Below are positions 1 through 8,145 of a DNA stretch of 64,000 nt, in pieces. Position 1 is the stretch's first letter. The number at the start of each line of letters is the position of its first letter. Origin of the DNA: Corynebacterium sp. SCR221107 (GTDB lineage: Bacteria > Actinomycetota > Actinomycetes > Mycobacteriales > Mycobacteriaceae); NCBI RefSeq assembly GCF_027886475.1, contig NZ_CP115670.1, forward strand, positions 2,356,001 to 2,420,000. The letters are read 5' to 3'. The notes under the pieces were generated by a model. That model was not told the DNA's origin, did not search any database, and worked only from the letters and a program-made list of their open reading frames with translations. A program made the position numbers and the translations under genes.

Positions 1-30
1 TACACCAGCACTTCGCATCCCCAGGACCCG
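1..30. repeat. 30-bp leader segment of an ISL3-type element, copy 1
   Basis: These 30 bases recur exactly at 2322-2351. Here they lie just upstream of the ISL3 transposase start at 33, so they are probably the leader or terminal region of that element. The second copy is part of an imperfect palindrome with GGGTCCTGGGG on one side and CCCCAGGACCC on the other. Whether the copy here has the same left half cannot be seen, because the window starts inside it. Confidence 0.6.
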
Positions 31-32
31 CT

Positions 33-190
33 TTGAACGCTACCGCCAGCCTGCTTGCCGACACCATCTGCCGCACCGTCGAGCTCGGGGTGACCACCAC
101 CGACGCCGCCGTGGCCGACGAGCTCACGCACTTGTTCTGCGCCCCGGTCACGCTGGACCCGGACTGCGCTGAGTGCGGGATGGCCGGCCG
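33..190 (+). pseudogene. ISL3-family transposase, N-terminal fragment
   Basis: The reading frame opens at TTG and contains LADTICRTVELGVTTT followed by a CAECG zinc-knuckle-like segment. From memory this matches the N-terminus of corynebacterial ISL3 transposases of the IS31831/IS1207 kind (ADTICRTAELGLTIT, then CPEC). Only about 52 of some 430 residues remain. The frame then runs by chance into IS3 DNA around position 190-195 and stops at 287. The catalytic domain is absent, so no active enzyme can be made. The family assignment is from recalled sequence and has not been searched. Confidence 0.6.
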
Positions 191-221
191 TGTCGGGTGT
201 CGTCAACGAACCGGAAGCGGC

Positions 222-533
222 TCACCAGTTCGTCTCTTCCGCAAAATATTTAGCGGCCTTGCGCAGGATATCGCGTTCTTCCCGTAGCCGGCTGACTTCC
301 CGTTCCAACTGGCGGATCCGCTCGGCCTCTGTCACCGAGTCCGGCGATGGGCCTGACGTGGTGGTGGTGGTGTTGGTGCGGGCTCCGGTGCCGTATTTCT
401 TGAGCCAGTTCTGGAGAGTGTTGCGGTTGACTCCCAGTTCTGTGGCGATGGTCTGGATCGACGTGCCCGGGGACTTCTCGTAGAGCCCGACAGCGTCGCG
501 CTTAAACTCCTCGGAGTAGGTCTTGCTTGGCAT
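222..533 (-). CDS. IS3-family transposase OrfA (IS element truncated)
   Basis: This 103-residue protein is the helix-turn-helix OrfA subunit of an IS3-family transposase, which binds the element's ends. The N-terminus (YSEEFKRDAVGLY) and the HTH (ATELGVNRNTLQNWLKK, about residues 30-48) are typical. The C-terminal half is a leucine-zipper-like coiled coil (IRQLEREVSRLREERDILRKA) ending in KYFAEE, which is the usual frameshift zone to OrfB. On the minus strand OrfB begins just beyond (SRFRFVDD) but is cut near position 195 by ISL3 DNA. Upstream of the start, TTTGGTGGACACCCTG resembles the terminal repeat. OrfA looks intact, but without OrfB this copy should not transpose by itself. Confidence 0.85.
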   Translation of the reverse strand: MPSKTYSEEFKRDAVGLYEKSPGTSIQTIATELGVNRNTLQNWLKKYGTGARTNTTTTTSGPSPDSVTEAERIRQLEREVSRLREERDILRKAAKYFAEETNW

Positions 534-599
534 GGCGGCAGATTACCTTTCCCAGCATCATGCTGGTTTCAGGGTGTCCACCAAACAGGGGTCAGGTCC

Positions 600-957
600 A
601 TCTTTGGTCATCCGTGCGCTGCGACAGACACTGGCGCTACGCCAGCGCCAGGACCCGTACTTTGAATCAGCCGGGGTGATCCATGACTCGGATGCGGGCT
701 CACAGGGCGGATTCAACTGCTGGCCGCCCACCAGATGGACGGGTCTATCGGCACCGTCGACGACACCTACGACAACGGTCTGATGGAGTCAACGATCGGG
801 CTGTACAAGTCTGAGCTCATTGATTTCGAGGCAGGGACGTGGACGGACTAGGGTAGGTGAAACGCGCCACAGCCGGATGGATCCACTGGTATAACCACGA
901 GCGGTCGCATTCCTCGCTCGGGCATATCCCGCCGATCGAGCACTACACCAACTACTA
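600..957 (+). pseudogene. IS3-family transposase OrfB, frameshifted C-terminal fragment
   Basis: This stretch encodes the end of an IS3 OrfB integrase in at least three frames. The second catalytic Asp region (VIHDSDAGSQ, about 680-710) is followed after a shift by GTVDDTYDNGLMESTIGLYK (about 745-815), which carries the catalytic Glu. A stop (TAG, 849-851) and another shift precede the tail WYNHERSHSSLGHIPP, ending at TAA 955-957. It lies on the opposite strand to the OrfA at 222-533, so it comes from a different copy or a rearranged one. It is non-functional. Confidence 0.8.
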
Positions 958-1044
958 ACGAGAAAACTACGCAGGCCTTCACGCCGCGTAACACGCCACT
1001 CTCAAAAATTCAGGCCGATTCACAGCATGAAATGAGGCTCCACC

Positions 1045-1797
1045 ATGTCCACACCGACTACCCCGCCCGGGCGAGTGGCCGGGTCGCGATGGTTGTTCCT
1101 TGCAGCCGCCGGCTGCGCGGCCGTGATTGCCATCGTCGTGTTCGTTGTCATTGGTGATGGCAACGAGGCCGAAGGACAGTCTGCACCCGCAGGTAGCGAG
1201 CAGGTAGAGGTCGACTACGACAATCTCTCGGTCCCGACCATCCCTTATACGGAGGTCATGGCCTGGTCCACCGAGCGGGTGAAGATGGAGGGTGAGCTGC
1301 CGGAGGGCACGATCTATCGCAGCATTGACACCAACCCCCGCTGGGTGAAGGTTAACCGCTTCACCGGTGAGGTCACGTACGAGCCGAAGGCGAAGGGGAT
1401 CCAGTTCCGCCCCTATGACATCACCATCGGGGCACAGCTGCCCGATGGTGAGACGCTGAACATCGAGGCCACAGTGGAGGTCATTCCGTACGAGAGTGAG
1501 GACAGCAAACCCGATCTCCTAGACCCGCCGATCCTGCCGCGCACGATCGTGAGCCCGGGCGACTCGGTGACCGTGCCGCTGGAGGGGCCACAGCTACCGG
1601 AGGGTACGACCTACATCGACAATGTCGGACCACTGTGGATGCGTGTCGATGAGTCCACCGGTGAGGTGAGTTTCATCCTGGACGAAACTTTCTCCGAATA
1701 TCCAGAGGGTACCAGGAATATTCTGATCACCGCATGGACACCGGACGGGCAGGTTGCGTCCATCAGGTCTGAGGTGGAGGTGGTTGCGGGCCGGTAA
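1045..1797 (+). CDS. membrane-anchored protein with two Rib/YPDG-like Ig domains
   Basis: The product has 250 residues. A short cytoplasmic tail with GRVAGSR is followed by one membrane segment (about residues 16-37) and then an acidic linker. The rest is two tandem modules of about 90 residues. Each has a proline-rich opening (IPYTEV or LPRTIVSPGDSVTVP), an LPEGT segment, W-(V/M)-x-V-x-x-x-TGEV, and a PDG turn near its end (QLPDGETL, WTPDGQV). This layout resembles the Ig-like Rib/YPDG domains of Gram-positive surface proteins. No LPXTG signal is present. It sits alone between IS remnants and is followed directly by a strong terminator. The function is unknown; it may be the surviving end of a larger surface-protein locus. 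Confidence 0.7.
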   Translation: MSTPTTPPGRVAGSRWLFLAAAGCAAVIAIVVFVVIGDGNEAEGQSAPAGSEQVEVDYDNLSVPTIPYTEVMAWSTERVKMEGELPEGTIYRSIDTNPRWVKVNRFTGEVTYEPKAKGIQFRPYDITIGAQLPDGETLNIEATVEVIPYESEDSKPDLLDPPILPRTIVSPGDSVTVPLEGPQLPEGTTYIDNVGPLWMRVDESTGEVSFILDETFSEYPEGTRNILITAWTPDGQVASIRSEVEVVAGR

Positions 1798-1835
1798 CCC
1801 GACGACGACCTTCCAATTATGCAGTGGTGGTCGAA

Positions 1836-1880
1836 AGAAACACCCTGGGGCAACAGTTGTTGTTGCCCCAGGGTGTTTCT
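1836..1880 (+). terminator. strong intrinsic terminator after the Ig-domain gene
   Basis: A perfect 20-bp stem (1836-1855 with 1861-1880) closes a 5-nt loop. The core arm is CACCCTGGGGCAACA. It lies 39 bases after the stop codon at 1797. Confidence 0.85.
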
Positions 1881-1917
1881 TCTGCCTGACAGCACCTGCC
1901 AGACAGGCAACGTGCCT

Positions 1918-2240
1918 CTAGGTGTTGACCGAGGGGGTGTCAGACGAAACCGCGCCTGCCTCTGTCCACAGACCGAAACCGCGGTCACGAGCATACCCCT
2001 CAGCACGGCGAAACTGTGTTTGGTGACGGTAGGTGGAGGTGTCGGTGTAAACAACCGTGGCCAGTCCGACCTCGATCTCTGCGAGATTGAGCATCTCATC
2101 CCACTCTCCGGTTTCCGGATGCGATGTCCACACGTACGCCTGCAGCGCAGGACCGTGTGATTCCTCGGCTTCAGACTCAGGGGCGGTCGGTGTGCCATCA
2201 AGTCGTCCCAGAGAGCCGTCAAACTGGCCCTACCGGACCC
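1918..2240 (-). pseudogene. C-terminal fragment of a thermonuclease (SNase)-like protein
   Basis: Read on the minus strand, the frame gives ALQAYVWTS, then EWDEMLNLAEIEVGLATVVY and FRRAEGYARDRGFGLW. These match the C-terminal third of staphylococcal-nuclease-fold proteins (RxLAYVW, VNxxLVxxGLA, AExxARxxxxGLW). A TAG stop at about 2240 removes the rest of the domain, including the calcium-binding and active-site strands. No start codon with a ribosome binding site is present. It is a relic left among IS elements. Confidence 0.65.
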
Positions 2241-2290
2241 GGAGTGCATAGCCGGGGTTCGCCGGTGATGCGGTGAGGCACAAGATTTAG

Positions 2291-2351
2291 GGGTCCTGGG
2301 GCGTGTGAAGATGCAAGTTCCTACACCAGCACTTCGCATCCCCAGGACCCG
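2291..2351. repeat. imperfect palindrome, second copy of the ISL3 leader
   Basis: GGGTCCTGGGG (2291-2301) pairs with CCCCAGGACCC (2340-2350), and the inner parts are partly complementary. Bases 2322-2351 repeat positions 1-30 exactly. It is best read as a broken terminal region of the same ISL3-type element, left behind next to the IS256 insertion. Confidence 0.55.
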
Positions 2352-2379
2352 TGTCAGCGATGGTCGGGTGTCCGTTAGC

Positions 2380-3799
2380 GTGGTGTATCTGTAGCTGCCG
2401 GTGACGACCTCATGAATGCACGAGGCGACCACCGCAGTACCTTTCGAATCAACTCCTACATCTCCTCGAAAGGGACACCACGATGGCCGCTGGCCCCCAT
2501 TCTATCGACCCGACCACCTATCTCGACGAACTACTGGCCCAAGCCTCCCCGGACCTGATGCGCGAGATGCTCCAAGGGTTCATCAACCAGATCCTCTCGA
2601 CCCAGGCCGACCAAGTCTGCGGCGCCGACTACGCCACCGTCAGTGACAACCGCACCAACGTCCGAAACGGCTACCGCCACCGCGACCTCGACACCCGGGT
2701 CGGCACCGTCGACGTCGCCGTGCCCAAACTCAGAACCGGCTCGTTCTTCCCGGACTGGCTGCTGGAACGACGCACCCGGGCAGAACGGGCCCTGACCACC
2801 GTGATCGCCACCTGCTACCTCAAGGGTGTCTCCACCCGCAGGATGAACGACCTCGTCGCCACCCTGGGGATCAACAACCTCTCAAAATCGCAGGTCTCCG
2901 AGATGGCCAAAGATCTCGATCAGATGGTGGAAGATTTCCGCACCCGACCCCTGGATACCGGCCCCTACCTCTATGTTTCCTGCGACGCGTTGGCCATGAA
3001 GGTGCGTGAAGGCGGACGGGTCGTGAAAACCTCCGTGCTGCTGGCCACCGGCGTGAACGCGGAAGGCTACCGCGAACTACTCGGCATGCAGGTCGCCACA
3101 TCCGAGTCCGTGGCCTCCTGGACGGGTTTCTTTCGCGACCTCAAGGCCCGGGGCCTAAACGACGTCTACCTGGTCACCAGCGACGCACACTTGGGCATCC
3201 AGCACGCCATCGGCGAGGTCCTGCCCAACGCCTCCTGGCAACGGTGCCGCACGCACTTCGCTAAGAACCTCTCCGGACTGGTGCCCAAAAGCCAATGGCC
3301 GACCTTGTCGGCGATGTTCCACACGATCTTCCAGCAACCGGACGCCGCATCGGTGTGGAACCAGGCCCGGGAAGTAGTGACTTTCTGTGAGCAGAAGTTC
3401 CCGCACGTAGCCGACTACCTGGAAGAAGCCCTGGATGAGCTACTCGCGTTCACCCACGCCCCGAAAGCAGTGTGGACGAAGGTCTGGTCGAACAACCCCA
3501 CCGAGCGGTTGAACCGGGAGATCCGCCGGCGCACCGACGTCGTGGGGATCTTCCCGAACCGAGATGCCGTCGTGCGCCTGGTCGGGGCGGTGCTGGCTGA
3601 GCAGCACGATGACTGGATCCAGCAGAAGCGCTACATGTCGCTGACGGCCCTGGACCAGACGAAGACCATGATGAAAGCCAACGTCATCGACGCCGGCGAA
3701 GCCACTCAGGAGGTCGCATGAGCCAGTCGCAACACCGGGCTCGTGCCAGTCCCTGAGATCGTCATGCTGCCTGTTTTATCGAAAGGGCAGATACACCAC
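2380..3799 (+). mobile_element. IS256-family insertion sequence (right end damaged)
   Basis: GTGGTGTATCTG (2380-2391) and its exact reverse complement CAGATACACCAC (3788-3799) flank the transposase at 2483-3721, as expected for the inner part of IS256-type terminal repeats. On the left the likeness to an end may continue outward to about 2366. On the right, homology stops at 3799, where integrase coding sequence begins, so the outer right repeat seems deleted. No target duplication could be assigned. Confidence 0.7.
2483..3721 (+). CDS. IS256-family transposase (mutator type)
   Basis: This 412-residue product has the usual length for IS256 transposases and catalyses copy-out-paste-in transposition with a DDE active site. 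Visible landmarks are the N-terminal NGYRHRDLDTRVGTV segment, the first Asp in YVSCDALAMKVREGG (about residue 168), the second in VTSDAHLGI (about 233), the C-x2-H block (WQRCRTHF), and the catalytic Glu in SNNPTERLNREIRRR (about 340). The gene starts after CGAAAGGGACACCACG, giving a usable ribosome binding site. The frame is intact, so it could still act in trans on other copies. It is flanked by a decayed ISL3 end and an integrase fragment. Confidence 0.93.
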   Translation: MAAGPHSIDPTTYLDELLAQASPDLMREMLQGFINQILSTQADQVCGADYATVSDNRTNVRNGYRHRDLDTRVGTVDVAVPKLRTGSFFPDWLLERRTRAERALTTVIATCYLKGVSTRRMNDLVATLGINNLSKSQVSEMAKDLDQMVEDFRTRPLDTGPYLYVSCDALAMKVREGGRVVKTSVLLATGVNAEGYRELLGMQVATSESVASWTGFFRDLKARGLNDVYLVTSDAHLGIQHAIGEVLPNASWQRCRTHFAKNLSGLVPKSQWPTLSAMFHTIFQQPDAASVWNQAREVVTFCEQKFPHVADYLEEALDELLAFTHAPKAVWTKVWSNNPTERLNREIRRRTDVVGIFPNRDAVVRLVGAVLAEQHDDWIQQKRYMSLTALDQTKTMMKANVIDAGEATQEVA

Positions 3800-4180
3800 T
3801 CGCGTGGCCGCAAGGGCAGGGAAAAGGGCAGGCACATCCCCATACTGCGCGAGGACGTGGCCAACTACCTCCGCACCCACCGGGAGAATGATGACCACTA
3901 TGTGATCGGGTCCCCCTCCACCACTACGAAACCGTGGAGCCCAACGAACGCCGACGATGCCGTGCCAGAGCTTTACCGCCAGGTCGCGGAGGCCACCAGC
4001 GTGGCACTACTAGCGGACCTACGCAGCCACTCGTGGCGCGCCACACTGCACGGCGTGTACGCCGACAAGATCGACCCCGCCACCCGGGCCACGATCTTCG
4101 GCCACACGGAACAGGTTGCCGACGAGTACTACACCGACCGGGAGAACATCGAAGCTGTCCTACGCTCAGTTACGCTTTAA
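3800..4180 (+). pseudogene. tyrosine recombinase (integrase), C-terminal catalytic fragment
   Basis: About 126 residues of an integrase catalytic domain follow the damaged IS256 end. RGRKGREKGRHIPI is the strand with the catalytic Lys region, LRSHSWRATLHGVY gives the H-x-x-R box, and FGHTEQVADEYYTDREN gives the second His and the nucleophilic Tyr. The N-terminal arm and core-binding domains and the first catalytic Arg are gone. It ends 148 bases before a tRNA 3' end, which is the normal place for an island integrase. An older island was therefore inserted at that tRNA and later broken by the IS256. Confidence 0.75.
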
Positions 4181-4235
4181 ACTACGCGTAAGATACGCGT
4201 AACCAGTCGTAATGCATCGTAGTTCAGCGTAAGTC
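4161..4235. repeat. cluster of GCGTAA / TTACGC repeats, possible integrase arm sites
   Basis: Short repeats follow each other at about 10-base spacing: TACGCTCAGT, TACGCTTTAA, ACTACGCGTA, AGATACGCGTAA, then AGTCGTAATG, ATCGTAGTTC and AGCGTAAGTC. They lie between the integrase end and the tRNA stub. Clusters like this are typical of the arm-type sites of tyrosine integrases; the role here is inferred from position only. Confidence 0.5.
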
Positions 4236-4328
4236 ACAGGCAGGAAAGTAGCACTTGAACTGCAGTAATGACGCAGATGCCCCGCTACTGCCAATATCGA
4301 GAATTTCGAACCCGCGATCCTGGGTGTC

Positions 4329-4356
4329 GCGGGTTCGAGCCCCGTCAGCCACCCCA
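4329..4356 (+). pseudogene. 3' stub of a tRNA-His-like gene (old att site)
   Basis: A complete T arm (GCGGG-TTCGAGC-CCCGT, 4329-4345), a seven-base 3' acceptor strand (CAGCCAC), a discriminator C at 4353 and an encoded CCA (4354-4356) are present. A C73 discriminator is characteristic of tRNA-His. The D and anticodon arms are missing; instead the bases upstream (4306-4317) are an inverted copy of part of the T arm. This is what the far attachment site of an island leaves behind. The intact tRNA should lie beyond the left edge of the window. Confidence 0.65.
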
Positions 4357-4361
4357 AGGTT

Positions 4362-4391
4362 AACCCGTTACCTCATTTAAGGTAACGGGTT
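4362..4391. terminator. bidirectional intrinsic terminator
   Basis: AACCCGTTACC (4362-4372) pairs perfectly with GGTAACGGGTT (4381-4391), followed by TCTTTTGT. It terminates the tRNA transcript on the plus strand and, read backward, lies 40 bases after csoR. Confidence 0.8.
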
Positions 4392-4430
4392 CTTTTGTGT
4401 CTTCGGCCCGCGGCGCCCCGCCCGTGAGTC

Positions 4431-4808
4431 TTAACGAGCGAAGCGGGCGATGGCGTCGGATACTTCCTTGAACTTGATCTCGGCTTCTTCCCCACCTTCG
4501 ATGGCGGCGTTTTTCACGCAGTGGCGCATATGGTCATCGAGCAGGCTCAGTGCCACGTTGCGCAGCGCCGACTGCGCGGCGGAGACCTGGGTGAGGATGT
4601 CGATGCAGTACTGGTCCTCGTCGATCATGCGTTGCAGGCCACGGATCTGGCCTTCCACGCGCTTGAGACGTGCGAGGTAGCGCTGCTTTTCGGAGATGTA
4701 TCCGTGATGCGCTTCCCCGTCGTGGTGGGCGATCACGACGGTGGTCGGCGTGGCGGGATATACAATATCCATCTTCTGTGTGTGCTTGTGGGTGAGTTCT
4801 TCGCTCAT
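4431..4808 (-). CDS. csoR: copper-sensing transcriptional repressor CsoR
   Basis: The product has 125 residues and belongs to the CsoR/FrmR all-helical family. CsoR sits on the operator as a dimer or tetramer and leaves it when Cu(I) binds. The three copper ligands appear in order: Cys in DQYCIDIL (about residue 79), then His and Cys in DHMRHCVKNA (about 104 and 108). RLKRVEGQIRGLQRMI is the family's helix 1. The N-terminus carries an extra His-containing segment (KHTQK, HHDGEAHH). It is the third gene of copZ-copA-csoR, with a good AAAGGA ribosome binding site, and should repress its own operon through the palindrome at 7497. Confidence 0.92.
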   Translation of the reverse strand: MSEELTHKHTQKMDIVYPATPTTVVIAHHDGEAHHGYISEKQRYLARLKRVEGQIRGLQRMIDEDQYCIDILTQVSAAQSALRNVALSLLDDHMRHCVKNAAIEGGEEAEIKFKEVSDAIARFAR

Positions 4809-4883
4809 GGCTGGGCCGTCCTTTCTCGGCTTTCTAATTTACCCGCCGCCAGTTTGGCACGGCCCCGGTGGCACAGGTTTTGC

Positions 4884-7193
4884 TTAACGACGTTCCCCGC
4901 CGGCCGCGGCGATGGGCGTGAACGAGCGCAGCCGCAGCGAGTTGGAGACGACAAACACGGACGAAAACGCCATGGCGATACCGGCCAGCATCGGGTTGAG
5001 CAGCCCCAGGGCGGCGACTGGGACGAGCAACACGTTGTAGATGAATGCCCAAAACAGGTTGCCCTTGATCGTGCCCAAGGTTTTCCGCGACAGCCGGATG
5101 GCGTTGGCGGCAGACAACAGGTCGGAGTTCATCAGCGTGATGTCGGAGGCTTCGATCGCAACATCGGTGCCGGCCCCCATCGCAAGGCCAAGATCGGCCT
5201 GTGCGAGTGCTGCGGCGTCGTTAACGCCGTCGCCCACCATAGCCACCGTCTTGCCTTGTTCTTGCAGGCGCATGATCTGCGTGACCTTGTCCTGTGGCAA
5301 GACCTCGGCGATGACGTGGGATTCCTCGATTCCCACCGCGCGGGCAACATGCCGGGCGGCGTCGGGGTTATCGCCGGTCAGTAGCCACGGATCCAGCCCC
5401 AAGCGCTTGAGCTCCGCGATGGCCTGCGCCGAGGATTCCTTCGGGGTATCTGCCACCGTGAGCACCGCGCGCGGGGCGTCAGCAACGCTGAGCAACACCG
5501 GGGTGGCACCGGTTGCCCGCGCCTGGGTGAATGCCTGGGCAAGGACGTCGGGCAGCTCGCTGACGTCGGCCGGGCGGCCAACGCGCACGCGCTTACCCTC
5601 CACGGTTCCCACCACGCCGAGGCCTGCTAGGTTGTCGAAGTCCGTGACTGGCGGCAGCTCCTGTGTGCCCGCACCGCGCACGATCGCCTTGGCGATCGGG
5701 TGCTCGGAGCTGTGTTCGACGGCGGCAGCCAGGCGCAAGGCCTCCTGCTGGGAGATGGTTTCGTCGGCGGTAACCACGCCGGCAAAGGTCATCACTCCGG
5801 TGGTAACGGTGCCGGTCTTGTCCATGACGATGGTGTCCACCTTCTTCGTGGACTCCAGGATCTCCGGGCCCTTGATGAGCAGGCCGAGCTGGGCGCCACG
5901 GCCGGTGCCCACGAGTAGCGCGGTGGGGGTTGCTAGCCCCAGCGCGCACGGGCAGGCGATGATCAACACGGCTACGGCCGCCGTGAAGGCAGGCGCAAGG
6001 CCATCGTCGCTCAAGAAATAGTGGCCAAGGAAGGCAAGGACCGAGATGGCGATGACCACAGGAACGAAGATCTGGGAGATCTTATCCACGAGCTTTTGCA
6101 CGGGTGCCTTGCGAGCCTGGGCGTCGGTGACCAGCTTGGCCATGTGGGCCAGAGTGGTTTCCTTGCCCACGCGGGTCGCCCGCACCACCAACTTGCCGGA
6201 GGTGTTTAGCGTTGCGCCGGTCACCGGATCCTCGGGATCCTTTTCCACCGGCACAGACTCGCCGGTGATCATGGATTCATCCACTGCGGAGTGCCCCTGG
6301 GCCACGATGCCATCGGTGGCGATCTTCTCACCGGGGCGCACGACAAACAGGTCGCCGACCTGTAAGGAATCCGCGGCGATACGAACCTCCTTGCCGTCAC
6401 GCAGCACCGTCGCTTCCTTCGCCCCCATCGCCAACAGCGTCCGAAGTGCCGCCGAGGATTGCCCCTTGGCGCGGGTTTCGAACCAGCGGCCGAGCAGGAG
6501 GAAGGAGATGACCACCGAAGCGGATTCCAGGTAGAGCTCATCCATCGTGGAGTTGCCGGGCATAAGATGCATGCTCATCTTCATGCCGGGCATGCCGGCA
6601 TTGCCGATAAACAGCGCCCACAAGCTCCACAGGTAGGCTGCGGAGGTGCCCATGGTCACCAGGGTGTCCATGGTAAAAGATCCGTGGCGCAGGTTGGTCA
6701 CCGTTGCCTTATGGAACGGCGCCCCACCCCAGAAGAAGACCGGGGTGGCCAGCGTGAGGATCGCCCACTGCCAGTTGTTGAACTGCAGCGCCGGGATCAT
6801 GCTGATGAGCAAAACCGGAACCGACAGCAGCGTGGAAATGATCAGGCGATGTTTGAGGTCTTCGGCCTCCGCGTCGCGGGCGGCGTCGATCGCCTCCTGC
6901 GCACTGGCAGGCTGCGCCCCACCGGCGCCCGCGTTGGCGTCCTTGTTCGGCGCCAGCGAGAAGGCATCATAGCCGGCGTTGCGCACGGTTTGGATGAGGG
7001 TGTCCTCATCGACGGTTTCGGGATCGTATTCCACGCTGGCAGACTCGGTGGAGAAGTTCACGCTAGCTTGAACGCCGTCAAGCTTGTTGAGCTTGCGCTC
7101 CACCCGAGCCGAGCAGCTCGTGCACGTCATGCCGGTAACCCCGAGGTCGATGTGGGCAAGTGGCTTTGACGTTTCAAAAGTCGGTGCAGTCAT
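4884..7193 (-). CDS. copA: copper-exporting P1B-type ATPase CopA
   Basis: This 769-residue membrane pump drives Cu(I) out of the cytoplasm at the cost of ATP. One N-terminal heavy-metal domain has GMTCTSC (about residues 21-27). The membrane CPC copper site is in IACPCALG (about 413-417), the phosphorylation site in DKTGT (about 458), the HP pair in SSEHPIAKA, and the hinge in [10 protein letters not shown] (about 656). An unusual Met-rich loop ([11 protein letters not shown]) lies in an early extracytoplasmic turn and may help release copper. The start is three bases after the copZ stop, so the two are translationally coupled. Confidence 0.95.
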   Translation of the reverse strand: MTAPTFETSKPLAHIDLGVTGMTCTSCSARVERKLNKLDGVQASVNFSTESASVEYDPETVDEDTLIQTVRNAGYDAFSLAPNKDANAGAGGAQPASAQEAIDAARDAEAEDLKHRLIISTLLSVPVLLISMIPALQFNNWQWAILTLATPVFFWGGAPFHKATVTNLRHGSFTMDTLVTMGTSAAYLWSLWALFIGNAGMPGMKMSMHLMPGNSTMDELYLESASVVISFLLLGRWFETRAKGQSSAALRTLLAMGAKEATVLRDGKEVRIAADSLQVGDLFVVRPGEKIATDGIVAQGHSAVDESMITGESVPVEKDPEDPVTGATLNTSGKLVVRATRVGKETTLAHMAKLVTDAQARKAPVQKLVDKISQIFVPVVIAISVLAFLGHYFLSDDGLAPAFTAAVAVLIIACPCALGLATPTALLVGTGRGAQLGLLIKGPEILESTKKVDTIVMDKTGTVTTGVMTFAGVVTADETISQQEALRLAAAVEHSSEHPIAKAIVRGAGTQELPPVTDFDNLAGLGVVGTVEGKRVRVGRPADVSELPDVLAQAFTQARATGATPVLLSVADAPRAVLTVADTPKESSAQAIAELKRLGLDPWLLTGDNPDAARHVARAVGIEESHVIAEVLPQDKVTQIMRLQEQGKTVAMVGDGVNDAAALAQADLGLAMGAGTDVAIEASDITLMNSDLLSAANAIRLSRKTLGTIKGNLFWAFIYNVLLVPVAALGLLNPMLAGIAMAFSSVFVVSNSLRLRSFTPIAAAGGERR

Positions 7194-7196
7194 GGC

Positions 7197-7427
7197 CTAG
7201 ACCACCTGGTATCCAGCCTCTGCGATCGCATCACGCACAGCCTGCTCAGAGATGTTCGCCCCTTCGACTACCACCTTGCCGGTGGCAGGGGTTGCAATGA
7301 CGAGACTGACGCCTGCGACGTCACCCACTTCTTCCTCCACGGAGGCCTTGCAATGCCCGCAGGTCATCCCCGTAACGTCAAAAACCTTGGCATCAAAGGT
7401 TGCGGTTTCTTCAGCGGCGTTGCTCAT
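7197..7427 (-). CDS. copZ: copper chaperone CopZ (heavy-metal-associated domain)
   Basis: A small soluble protein of 76 residues with a single ferredoxin-like HMA fold. Its copper site is GMTCGHC (about residues 20-26). It carries Cu(I) to the N-terminal domain of CopA. The ATG at 7427 is preferred over upstream starts because AAGAAGGAC lies at the right distance before it. It is the first gene of the copper operon and the closest to the CsoR operator. Confidence 0.92.
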   Translation of the reverse strand: MSNAAEETATFDAKVFDVTGMTCGHCKASVEEEVGDVAGVSLVIATPATGKVVVEGANISEQAVRDAIAEAGYQVV

Positions 7428-7496
7428 GATGAGTCCTTCTTGCTTCGATTGTGAAAGCTGAATGCTTGTGGAGCCTTTCTCCACCCACAACCCAAC

Positions 7497-7515
7497 TATA
7501 CCCCCATGGGGTATA
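7497..7515 (-). promoter_or_regulatory. CsoR operator upstream of copZ
   Basis: TATACCCCCATGGGGTATA is a near-perfect palindrome of the known CsoR type (TACCCC-GGGGTA). It lies about 70 bases upstream of the copZ start, within the expected promoter, and explains copper-induced expression of copZ-copA-csoR. Confidence 0.85.
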
Positions 7516-7529
7516 TTGTCAACACCTAA

Positions 7530-8138
7530 CTATGCCAGGGTCACAACCCGATCCGCGACGCGCTCGAGGATCACCTCGTCGTGGCTGACCAGTAACAATC
7601 CCACCTCATGGCGCCTGGTGTAGTCGATGAGAAAGCGCCAGATCTTCGCCTGGGTATGAAAGTCCAGCATGGTGGTGATCTCATCGGCAATCATAAAGCG
7701 AGGCTGTGCGGCAACAGTGCGCGCGATCGCTAGGCGCTGCAGCTGCCCGCCAGAAAGTTCATGGGGGAATCGGCTCAGCCACTCCTGCTCAATACCCAGG
7801 CCTGTGACGACGGTTCCCACGAGCGCGCCCGAGTGCCCGATGGAAGTGCCAACGCGCAGGTAGGGGTCGAAAGCCTGCTCCGGGTGTTGCCAGATAAGCT
7901 GCACCGGGTTCGGCTGGCCGGCCACAATCTGCGGCGGTGCGCCGTCGTAAAGCACCACGCCTGCGGTGGGGGCAAGGTAGCCGGAAAGGACCTGGCACAA
8001 GGTGGTCTTGCCGGTGCCACTGGGACTCGATAGCCCGACGCGCTCCTGCGTGGACAACTCAAGGTCGATGCCCGCTAAGGTGGGCGTTTTTGCGCCGGGG
8101 TAGCAATATTCAACCCCCCGCGCCTGAAGCGTGTGCAT
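7530..8138 (-). CDS. ABC importer ATP-binding protein (DppF/NikE-like)
   Basis: This 202-residue ATPase is the last gene of a five-gene importer operon. Walker A is SPSGTGKTTL (about residues 38-47), the signature is LSGGQLQR (about 129), Walker B is FMIADEIT with the catalytic Glu (about 153), and the switch His is in VSHDE. It lacks the C-terminal oligopeptide-binding extension seen in DppF, so it is short for that group and closer to NikE. It starts eight bases after the partner ATPase ends. The substrate depends on the binding protein at 10777-12441. Confidence 0.88.
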   Translation of the reverse strand: MHTLQARGVEYCYPGAKTPTLAGIDLELSTQERVGLSSPSGTGKTTLCQVLSGYLAPTAGVVLYDGAPPQIVAGQPNPVQLIWQHPEQAFDPYLRVGTSIGHSGALVGTVVTGLGIEQEWLSRFPHELSGGQLQRLAIARTVAAQPRFMIADEITTMLDFHTQAKIWRFLIDYTRRHEVGLLLVSHDEVILERVADRVVTLA

Positions 8139-8145
8139 GGTTTCC

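Noticed and set aside
1611..2432. 273-codon minus-strand frame
   Set aside because: It runs through the terminator, the nuclease relic (in another frame) and the tail of the Ig-domain gene; a chance frame.
4166..4357. 63-codon minus-strand frame over the tRNA stub (GLEPATPRIAG)
   Set aside because: This is the well-known false protein read from a tRNA T arm.
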